From an uncultured Treponema sp. (GTDB lineage Bacteria; Spirochaetota; Spirochaetia; Treponematales; Treponemataceae), in NCBI GenBank assembly GCA_937890485.1, contig CALBXN010000078.1:1-11774 (forward strand): a DNA stretch of 11,774 nucleotides, written 5' to 3'. Shown here piece after piece: positions 1-5,723 of the stretch. The first letter of the stretch is position 1. Each line of letters starts with the position of its first letter. The translations under genes were made by a program, and so were the position numbers. The notes beneath the pieces were generated by a model. The model searched no databases. It worked only from the letters and a program-made list of their open reading frames with translations, and was not told the DNA's origin.

Positions 1-5
1 AAAGG

Positions 6-36
6 AAAAAGCCTTTTTACACAAAAAGGCTTTTTT
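6..36. terminator. Bidirectional intrinsic terminator
   Basis: A perfect 13-bp inverted repeat (6-18 with 23-35) encloses a 4-base loop (ACAC). The stem is AAAAAGCC plus a T-run, so each strand ends in a T tract after a GC core. It can stop transcription leftward from the oxidoreductase remnant and rightward from whatever lies left of the window. Confidence 0.85.
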
Positions 37-115
37 GCAAATTTAAAGAGCTGCTTTTGCTTTTTCAACGAGCGCTGTAAATGCAGCTAAAACTGAAACT
101 TTAATGTTCATAATA

Positions 116-400
116 TCAATATTTTAACAACTTTCCATCTGACAGACGGCTTTCCTCCGCCATGAAACAGACTATATGGCTTACAACAGACTCTGAGGAT
201 GCCGTTCTTACATTCATGTCATTCTGCAGCGTCTTTTCTATAAAATCCTCAACTATGTGCAGGTCAGCATCTGCATGAAACGCCATGCCCTTTGACCAAG
301 TGAAATCATACGACTCCGGCTCGCGACCGTCCTTGTATGTAACATTTATAATTCTTTCGTCTCCTTCAAGGACAGCATTCTCAAATTCAATGCCAAAATC
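116..400 (-). pseudogene. Gfo/Idh/MocA-type oxidoreductase, C-terminal remnant
   Basis: The minus strand reads open for 94 codons, from an in-frame stop at 401-403 down to a TGA at 116-118, with no plausible start codon near its beginning. The peptide contains EFENAVLEGDERIINVTY, then DLHIVEDFIEKTLQND, then SSESVVSHIVCFMAEESR. This resembles the end of Gfo/Idh/MocA (NAD(P)-dependent sugar or inositol dehydrogenase-like) proteins, where a late helix follows the substrate domain. The Rossmann domain and most of the substrate domain are missing, so it is read as a 5'-truncated remnant. The DNA is richer in G and C than the rest of the window and uses codons such as CTG, GCG, CGC and GAG that neighbours avoid, which suggests a foreign or older origin. 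The family call is by eye from a short fragment. Confidence 0.6.
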
Positions 401-716
401 TCAATTGGAAGTTGTAAAAAAAGCTCAAAGTTGGTTTGAATCTCGTATGAAAGTATCTTGTACAGGATGTAGATATTGTGTTCCGTGTCCTAAAGGAGTT
501 TCTATTCCTGAAATTTTTGATCATTACAACATGGCATCAATGCGTGGTTTATTTGAACAAACTAACAAAATCCAACTTACAGATTATCAAAATTTAGTTG
601 ATTGGAATAAAGGTGCAAATCAATGTGTAAATTGTGGAATTTGTGTTACAAAATGTCCTCAACATATTGATATTCCTACAAAAATTCAAGAAGCTCATAA
701 CTCTCTTCTTTTGTAA
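390..716 (+). pseudogene. Fe-S aldo/keto reductase, C-terminal remnant
   Basis: From about codon ATG 390 the frame encodes roughly 108 residues matching the C-terminal end of the ferredoxin-containing aldo/keto reductases (COG1453-like). QLEVVKKAQSWFESRMKV is followed by a CxxCxxCxxxCP cluster (CTGCRYCVPCP), and about 50 residues later by a second one (CVNCGICVTKCP), which would bind two [4Fe-4S] clusters. The TIM-barrel catalytic domain of about 260 residues that should precede this is absent. The frame stays open back to an ATG at 285, but those 35 codons are antisense to the oxidoreductase remnant and look like chance. No Shine-Dalgarno sequence precedes 390. It is therefore read as a 5'-truncated gene, although the C-terminal domain itself is intact and its stop codon is natural. 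Confidence 0.75.
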
Positions 717-769
717 ATTTATCTCTGAACTGATTTTTTTATCTGTTGTGATTTTATTTAAAAAAAAAT

Positions 770-807
770 CCCTGTCAGGAAAAGTATTATTCCAACTTTT
801 GACAGGG
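770..807. terminator. Bidirectional terminator between convergent genes
   Basis: CCCTGTC (770-776) pairs with GACAGGG (801-807), and inside it AAAAGT (780-785) pairs with ACTTTT (795-800), with three unpaired bases on the left arm. An A9 run lies to the left and a T5 run to the right. It can end both the aldo/keto reductase remnant and the minus-strand symporter transcript. Confidence 0.85.
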
Positions 808-827
808 ACTTTTTGTTCAAATTTATA

Positions 828-2252
828 CTAATTTAGTGATGGATGTCTATCAAAGTATGATTTTGTTTCTTTAGCAACTACACCACTTAACACAATCAAA
901 GAAATACAGTTTGGAATAGCCATAAGACCATTTGTAATATCTGCAATAGTGAATACTGCATTTACTGTAAAATATGGTCCAATTGCAATCATTACGATAT
1001 AGAAAAATCTGTAAACCATAACAAACTTCATTTTACCATTTGTTAAATATTCAAGACATTTTTCTGAGTAATAATCCCAACCTAAAATTGTTGTAAAAGC
1101 AAAGAATGCTAAACAAAGCATAAGCAAGAATTGAACAGAAACTCCATCTCCACCTAAATCGAAAGAAAGTGCTTTTGATGTTAATTGAACACCTTGTAAA
1201 CCTTCTGCAAGTGGAACAAATTCAGGATTACAGAAAGCAATAACAATTGCTAAACCTGTCATTGTACAAACGATTAATGTATCAATTACAGTTCCTGTCA
1301 TATTTACAAGACCTTGTTCTACAGGTTCTTTTGTTTGAACAGGAGCTGCGGCAATTGGAGCAGAACCAAGCCCTGCTTCATTTGAGAAGATACCACGAGC
1401 AATTCCTTTTTGCATAGAATCCATAACTTGTTTTAGAACAAAACCTGTTACACCCCCAGCAACTGCTTGAAAACCAAATGCTGATTTGAAAATTAATGCA
1501 AAGGCAGCAGGAATTTTTGTTGCATTCATTATTAGAACAGAAATTCCTAAGAAAATATAAATAACAGCCATAGCAGGAACAATTTTTTCTGCAACTTTAG
1601 AAATACGTTTTAATCCACCAATGATTACTAATGCAGCACAAATTGTTACGATTGCACCACCAATTACAGTTGCCCAAGTATAATCATTTCCAAATAAAGT
1701 GAATGCAACATCAGATTTAATTGCCATGTTAACAGCAGAAGTAATTCCGTTAATCTGAGTCATCGTACCAATACCAAGAAGTCCAGCTGCAACACCAAAA
1801 ATTGCAAATAAAACAGCAAGCCACTTCCATTTTTTACCCATTCCCTTTTCGATTGTGTAGAATGGACCACCAAGTACAGTTCCGTCTTCTTTTACTTCAC
1901 GATATTTGATTGCAAGCATACATTCTGCATATTTTGTTGCAACTCCCAAAATAGCAGCAAACCACATCCAAAACAAAGCACCAGGACCACCAGCTACGAT
2001 AGCAGTTGCAACCCCAACAATATTTCCAGTTCCAATTGTAGCAGAAAGAGCAGTACAAAGAGCTGAAAAACCAGAAAGTTCTCCTTGTCCTTCATTCTTC
2101 TTAAAAATTTGCTTGAAAGCACGACCAAGTTTTGTAAACTGAATACCACGAGTTCGGATTGTTAAAATCAATCCAGTTACCAAGATTAAAACGATAGTTG
2201 GAATTCCCCAAACAACATCGTCAATCTTTACCAAGATTTCATCAAAAGTCAT
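828..2252 (-). CDS. Sodium:alanine/glycine symporter (AGCS family)
   Basis: This is a 474-residue multi-pass membrane transporter of the alanine-or-glycine:cation symporter family, expected to import small neutral amino acids with sodium. It has about ten hydrophobic segments. Family marks are GTGNIVGVATAI at about residues 74-85, the following GGPGALFWMW, and FSNEAGLGSAP at about 289-299; the usual length is 450-490. The ATG at 2252 is chosen because AGAGG (2262-2266) lies 9 bases upstream. A longer frame could begin at a TTG at 2291, but that codon lies inside the leader terminator. The gene is led by a glycine riboswitch, which supports glycine as a substrate or as the regulatory signal. 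Subfamily and exact substrate cannot be fixed from sequence alone. Confidence 0.92.
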   Translation of the reverse strand: MTFDEILVKIDDVVWGIPTIVLILVTGLILTIRTRGIQFTKLGRAFKQIFKKNEGQGELSGFSALCTALSATIGTGNIVGVATAIVAGGPGALFWMWFAAILGVATKYAECMLAIKYREVKEDGTVLGGPFYTIEKGMGKKWKWLAVLFAIFGVAAGLLGIGTMTQINGITSAVNMAIKSDVAFTLFGNDYTWATVIGGAIVTICAALVIIGGLKRISKVAEKIVPAMAVIYIFLGISVLIMNATKIPAAFALIFKSAFGFQAVAGGVTGFVLKQVMDSMQKGIARGIFSNEAGLGSAPIAAAPVQTKEPVEQGLVNMTGTVIDTLIVCTMTGLAIVIAFCNPEFVPLAEGLQGVQLTSKALSFDLGGDGVSVQFLLMLCLAFFAFTTILGWDYYSEKCLEYLTNGKMKFVMVYRFFYIVMIAIGPYFTVNAVFTIADITNGLMAIPNCISLIVLSGVVAKETKSYFDRHPSLN

Positions 2253-2268
2253 TACATTTGACCTCTTT

Positions 2269-2307
2269 AAAAAAATAAGAGCGAAATCCAATTAAGATTA
2301 TCGCTCT
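2269..2307 (-). terminator. Riboswitch-linked leader terminator
   Basis: On the minus strand AGAGCGA (2307-2301) pairs with TCGCTCT (2284-2278), and AATC pairs with GATT inside it, with one bulged base and a 7-base loop. A U-rich tract containing seven U follows at once. It lies between the glycine aptamer and the symporter's ribosome-binding site, where a transcriptional expression platform is expected. Confidence 0.8.
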
Positions 2308-2336
2308 CCAAAGAGTTGAAAAAGACTTAATTTTAG

Positions 2337-2416
2337 CCCTGTCCACTTTGCCTGAGATATCAGCTTTAATAGCCTTAACCCTTCGGCGCTCCAAAGGTGA
2401 TGGAGACTCTCCAGAG
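2337..2416 (-). ncRNA. Glycine riboswitch, single aptamer
   Basis: The minus strand carries the hallmarks of the gcvT-type glycine aptamer in order: CTCTGGAGAG at the 5' side, the conserved GCGCCGAAGGG (2389-2379), TCTCAGGCAAA (2357-2347) and GGACAGGG (2344-2337). P1 forms from CTCUG (2416-2412) with CAGGG (2341-2337), and CTCCA/TGGAG gives an inner stem. Only one complete aptamer is present. With the terminator at 2269-2307 it should control transcription into the AGCS symporter according to glycine level. The sign of the response cannot be read safely by eye. Confidence 0.9.
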
Positions 2417-2420
2417 AATT

Positions 2421-2448
2421 ATTATTTCAAAACACGTTGAGATAACAA
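2421..2448 (-). promoter_or_regulatory. Probable promoter of riboswitch and symporter
   Basis: On the minus strand TTGTTA (2448-2443) and AATAAT (2426-2421, five of six matches to TATAAT) are separated by 16 bases. The predicted start falls about at the first base of the glycine aptamer, which fits a minimal riboswitch leader. Confidence 0.5.
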
Positions 2449-2555
2449 CTTATGTAAGTTACCATATATTTTTTATTAGTTCAATAAGTAAAAAAAATAT
2501 AAATTGATAATAAATTATGAGTCTTTGATGTATTATTGATGATTTATTTTTTTTA

Positions 2556-2584
2556 TAGACAACATTTCTATTCCATAATATAAT
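2556..2584 (+). promoter_or_regulatory. Sigma-70-like promoter of the ABC transporter operon
   Basis: TAGACA (2556-2561, five of six matches to TTGACA) and a perfect TATAAT (2579-2584) are 17 bases apart. The predicted start near 2591 leaves a leader of about 30 bases ending in the GGAGG site. This is the strongest promoter-like pair in the window. Confidence 0.75.
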
Positions 2585-2611
2585 ATGACTATCACTTTTA
2601 TTGTTTTTTAT

Positions 2612-2616
2612 GGAGG
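2612..2616 (+). promoter_or_regulatory. Ribosome-binding site deciding the binding-protein start
   Basis: GGAGG lies 3 bases before the ATG at 2620 and 6 bases before the ATG at 2623. The second spacing is more usual, so 2623 is preferred; the products differ by one methionine. Confidence 0.7.
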
Positions 2617-2622
2617 AAAATG

Positions 2623-3402
2623 ATGAATTTTAAGAAAATTTTTGTGGTTTTACTTACACTTCTTTTAGTTTTCTGTGTAACAGGATGTGCTAAAAAAGAA
2701 AAAGTAGAAATTGCAGGTGCTAGTGACTTAGTAGGTAAAAAAATCGGTGTTCAAGCTGGAACTACAGGTGAATGGTGGGTAACAGATAATGTAAAAGATG
2801 CAACTGTAGTATCTTTTAAAACAGGAATTGATGCAGCAATGGATCTTATGAATGGAAATATCGACGCTGTTGTTCTTGATGAACTTCCTGCAAAAGAAAT
2901 AGTTTCAAAAAACAAGAAACTTGAAATTGTAAAAGATAAGTTTGCAAAAGAAGAATATGCAATTGCTATCAAAAAAGGTAATACAGAATTAGTTGATTCA
3001 ATCAATAATACAATTGCAAAAATGAAAGAAAATGGCGAATATGAAAACCTTGTTGCTTCATTTATGCCAGCAGATGGTAATATTGCAATTCCTACAGATT
3101 TAGAATTAACAGGGGATAAAACATTAAAACTTGGAACAAATGCTGCTTTCCCTCCTTTTGAATATGTTGAAGGTTCAAAAATTGTTGGATTTGATATCAC
3201 AATGGGACAAAAAATTGCTCAAGATGCTGGTGCAAAACTTGAAGTAGTTGATATGGCATTCGATAGTCTTATTCCTGCTTTAGCTTCTGGTGCAATTGAT
3301 TTTATTGCTGCTGGAATGTCTGTAACAGAAGAACGCAAAAAGAATGTAGATTTCTCTGTTCCTTATTTTGAATCAGAACAAGTAATTATTATCAGAAAAT
3401 AG
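2623..3402 (+). CDS. Circularly permuted amino-acid-binding lipoprotein (SBP_bac_3)
   Basis: This is the extracytoplasmic binding protein of a polar amino-acid ABC importer, 259 residues. A lysine-led hydrophobic signal peptide ends in a lipobox (VTGC, Cys22), so it should be a membrane-anchored lipoprotein. The family's parts are all present but in swapped order. Residues about 34-111 are the normal second lobe (DLVGKKIGVQAGTTGE, MDLMNGNIDAVVLDELPAK). Residues 112-148 are the normal C-terminal segment (EEYAIAIKKGNTELVDSIN, NGEYENLVASF). A linker at about 149-167 follows. Residues 168-259 are the normal N-terminal half (LKLGTNAAFPPFEY, IVGFDI, MAFDSLIPAL, AGMSVTEERKKNVDFS), ending at the strand that usually crosses into lobe 2. 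The length is normal and ligand residues such as the Arg in TEER are kept. Permease and ATPase follow, so the protein is probably functional. The substrate is unknown. Confidence 0.93.
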   Translation: MNFKKIFVVLLTLLLVFCVTGCAKKEKVEIAGASDLVGKKIGVQAGTTGEWWVTDNVKDATVVSFKTGIDAAMDLMNGNIDAVVLDELPAKEIVSKNKKLEIVKDKFAKEEYAIAIKKGNTELVDSINNTIAKMKENGEYENLVASFMPADGNIAIPTDLELTGDKTLKLGTNAAFPPFEYVEGSKIVGFDITMGQKIAQDAGAKLEVVDMAFDSLIPALASGAIDFIAAGMSVTEERKKNVDFSVPYFESEQVIIIRK

Positions 3403-3420
3403 TTTATACGTATTTTTTAT

Positions 3421-3469
3421 GGGCAGTCTTTTCTCACCAATAGAATAAGATTGCCCAAAATTTATTTTT
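3421..3469 (+). terminator. Attenuator-like hairpin between binding protein and permease
   Basis: GGGCAGTCTT (3421-3430) pairs with AAGATTGCCC (3447-3456) over 10 bp with one G-U pair and a 16-base loop, followed by AAAATTTATTTTT. Its position suggests partial termination or 3'-end protection that keeps the binding-protein mRNA in excess over the permease mRNA. The U tract is interrupted, so it may be leaky. Confidence 0.6.
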
Positions 3470-3479
3470 GGAGAATGTA

Positions 3480-4148
3480 GTGTTTCAATCATTCTATGAT
3501 ACTATGATTTCAGGTGATAGATGGGTTCTTATTTTACAAGGACTTGGTGTTACCGTACTAATAGCAATTTGTGCAATCCTTATTGGAACTGTTCTTGGTT
3601 GCATTTTTGCTCTTTTTAAAATTTCTTCTAGTAAAATTTTGCGTGGAATTTCAAATTTTTATACCACAGTAATTCGTGGAATTCCATTAGCAACTCAATT
3701 AATGATTTTTTATTTTGTAGTTTTTGCTCCTTTGGGATTAGATAGACTTTTTGTTGCAATTTTGGCCTACGGAATAAATTCTGGGGCTTATTGTACTGAA
3801 ATATTTAGAGCTGGAATTCAAGGAGTTGACATCGGTCAAACTGAAGCAGGACGCTCCTTGGGATTAAGTAAGGCTCAAACTTTAATAAAAATTGTATTGC
3901 CTCAAGCAGTAAAAACCGCTTTGCCTACATATACAAGTGAATTTATTGTTTTAATCAAAGAAACATCTGTTGCAAGTTTTATCGCTGTTACTGATTTAAC
4001 AAAAGCAGGAGATATGATTAGAAATGCAACATACAATGCTTGGATTCCATTGTTAACATGTGCTGTAATTTATCTATGTTTAACTTTAGGACTTACAAAA
4101 TTATTTGCAATTTTAGAAAAAAGGTTGGCTAAAAGTGATAGACACTAA
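3480..4148 (+). CDS. Amino-acid ABC transporter permease
   Basis: This is the membrane subunit of the polar amino-acid importer (HisM/GlnP type), 222 residues. It has about five hydrophobic segments, the family motif RGIPLATQLMIFYF after the second or third segment, and the cytoplasmic EAA loop TEAGRSLGLSKAQTL at about residues 121-135 that contacts the ATPase. Start choice: GGAG (3470-3473) lies 6 bases before a GTG at 3480. A frame from TTG 3468 would put the start on top of that site, so GTG is preferred. The gene overlaps the ATPase start by 14 bases, which implies translational coupling. One permease gene suggests a homodimer. Confidence 0.93.
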   Translation: MFQSFYDTMISGDRWVLILQGLGVTVLIAICAILIGTVLGCIFALFKISSSKILRGISNFYTTVIRGIPLATQLMIFYFVVFAPLGLDRLFVAILAYGINSGAYCTEIFRAGIQGVDIGQTEAGRSLGLSKAQTLIKIVLPQAVKTALPTYTSEFIVLIKETSVASFIAVTDLTKAGDMIRNATYNAWIPLLTCAVIYLCLTLGLTKLFAILEKRLAKSDRH

Positions 4149-4857
4149 AAATCTAAAAAAGAACTTTGGGGATTTAAAAGTTTTAAAAGGCGTAACTCAA
4201 ACCATAAAAAAAGGCGAAAAGGTTGTAATAATTGGACCATCTGGTTCTGGAAAAAGTACTTATTTGCGCTGTTTGAACTTACTCGAAACTCCAACATCTG
4301 GTGAAATTTTTATTGATGGAATAAATATTCTTGATAAAAAAAATGATATAAACAAAATTCGTCAAAAGATGGGAATGGTGTTTCAGCATTTTAATTTGTT
4401 TCCTCATTTGACAGTTTTAGAAAATATCACACTTGCTCCTGTTACTCTAAAATTAAAAACTAAGGAACAAGCAACCTCAGATGCTTATGCGTTGTTAGAC
4501 AGAGTAGGATTACGAGATAAGGCAGAAGTGTATCCTTCAGCTCTTTCTGGGGGACAAAAACAGCGAATTGCCATTGTTCGTTCCTTAGCGATGAATCCTG
4601 AAGTAATGCTTTTTGATGAACCTACATCTGCACTTGATCCAGAAATGGTTGGTGAAGTTTTAGCAGTTATGGAACAACTTGCCGAAGACGGAATGACAAT
4701 GGTAGTTGTTACTCATGAAATGGGTTTTGCAAGAAAAGTAGCTGATAGAGTTTTGTTTATGTATGATGGAATTGTTCTTGAGGAAGGGACTCCAGAGGAT
4801 ATTTTTGAAAATCCACAACATGATAGAACAAAACAGTTTTTGCAGAGTGTTCTTTAG
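4135..4857 (+). CDS. Amino-acid ABC transporter ATPase
   Basis: This is the cytoplasmic ATPase that powers the importer (GlnQ/HisP type), 240 residues, full length. Walker A is GPSGSGKST (34-42), the Q-loop is Q84 in VFQHFNLFPH, the signature is LSGGQKQR (137-144), Walker B is VMLFDEP (157-163), the D-loop is SALD (165-168) and the switch histidine is H194. It starts with GTG inside the last codons of the permease gene; an AAGG about 10 bases upstream may help initiation. Specificity belongs to the binding protein, so no substrate is assigned. Confidence 0.96.
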   Translation: MIDTKNLKKNFGDLKVLKGVTQTIKKGEKVVIIGPSGSGKSTYLRCLNLLETPTSGEIFIDGINILDKKNDINKIRQKMGMVFQHFNLFPHLTVLENITLAPVTLKLKTKEQATSDAYALLDRVGLRDKAEVYPSALSGGQKQRIAIVRSLAMNPEVMLFDEPTSALDPEMVGEVLAVMEQLAEDGMTMVVVTHEMGFARKVADRVLFMYDGIVLEEGTPEDIFENPQHDRTKQFLQSVL

Positions 4858-4869
4858 TTTTCTAAAAAT

Positions 4870-5700
4870 ATGTTAAGTTATCGTCACGCTTTTCATGCAG
4901 GAAATCACGCTGATATTTTAAAACATCTTTGTTTAGTTGGTGTTTTAGAATCCATGACAAAAAAAGATAAAAATTTTACAGCCATTGATGCACATGCAGG
5001 TGCAGGAATTTATTTTCTTGATGATGAGCGAGCTATTAAAACTGGTGAAAATCAAGTTGGAATTTTATCACTTTATCAAAAATTTATAGCAAATAAAGAA
5101 AATTCAGAAATCCCAAATCTTGTAAAAAATTATCTTCACTTTGTAGAACCATATCTAAAAAATAATCAATATCCAGGTTCCCCAGAGATAATCCGAAAAT
5201 TTTTGCGCTCTGGTGATAAGGAATTTTTATTTGAACTTCACAATACAGAAATTGAAATTCTAAAATCAAATATAAAAGATTCTCGAGTTACAATTTTGCA
5301 TCAAAATTCATTTGAGAATCTAAAATCTGTTGTGCCACCTTTAGTTAAACGAGGTTTGCTTTTAATTGACCCAAGTTATGAAGTTTCTTCAGATTATGAA
5401 AATTCAGCAGATTCGCTTATTTTAGCCTACAAAAAATGGAATGTTGCTGTTCTTTGCTTATGGTATCCTCTTTTAAAACATCGCAAATCTGAATGTGAAA
5501 TGATGTTGGATAAAATAAAAACTTCTATAAAAACTCTATCAAAAGAAAAGGAAATTCAAATTGATAATTTTCAGTTACTCGTAGATTCTCCAGAAAAAGA
5601 AATGGGATTGTACGGTTCTGGAATGTTAATTGTAAATACTCCTTGGCAACTAAAAGAAAAAATCCTAGATTCAATACTATTTTTAGAGCAAAATTTATAA
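4870..5700 (+). CDS. rlmJ: 23S rRNA (adenine2030-N6)-methyltransferase RlmJ
   Basis: This enzyme transfers a methyl group from S-adenosylmethionine to N6 of A2030 of 23S rRNA (E. coli numbering). The 276-residue product matches RlmJ from end to end: the family-typical start MLSYRHAFHAGNHADILKH, the SAM-binding DAHAGAG (40-46), YPGSP (101-105), the catalytic motif at 167-170, LWYPLLK (197-203), and the C-terminal SGMLIVNTPW. The usual catalytic DPPY reads DPSY here; whether that affects activity is not clear. The ATG is 13 bases after the ATPase stop with no Shine-Dalgarno sequence, so translation may depend on coupling to the ATPase gene. The neighbours have no functional link that I can see. 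Confidence 0.92.
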   Translation: MLSYRHAFHAGNHADILKHLCLVGVLESMTKKDKNFTAIDAHAGAGIYFLDDERAIKTGENQVGILSLYQKFIANKENSEIPNLVKNYLHFVEPYLKNNQYPGSPEIIRKFLRSGDKEFLFELHNTEIEILKSNIKDSRVTILHQNSFENLKSVVPPLVKRGLLLIDPSYEVSSDYENSADSLILAYKKWNVAVLCLWYPLLKHRKSECEMMLDKIKTSIKTLSKEKEIQIDNFQLLVDSPEKEMGLYGSGMLIVNTPWQLKEKILDSILFLEQNL

Positions 5701-5723
5701 TTTAAACTTTGTTTTATTAAAAA

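Noticed and set aside
43..111. Minus-strand 22-codon frame (MNIKVSVLAAFTALVEKAKA...) between the oxidoreductase stop and the terminator
   Set aside because: It has no recognisable ribosome-binding site and I know no family for it. It could be the tail of a third broken gene, but the frame is closed by a stop four codons before its ATG.
285..389. In-frame extension of the Fe-S aldo/keto reductase remnant back to ATG 285
   Set aside because: These codons are antisense to the oxidoreductase remnant, which reads as real protein on the other strand, and they show no aldo/keto reductase character.
1906..2142. Plus-strand open frame inside the symporter gene
   Set aside because: It is an antisense shadow of a clearly conserved membrane protein, with no start signal.
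2253..2291. TTG start at 2291 giving a 487-residue symporter
   Set aside because: The extra 13 codons lie in the riboswitch terminator and ribosome-binding site. The ATG at 2252 has an AGAGG site 9 bases upstream.
3468..3479. TTG start at 3468 for the permease
   Set aside because: It overlaps the GGAG site that serves the GTG at 3480, and it has no site of its own.
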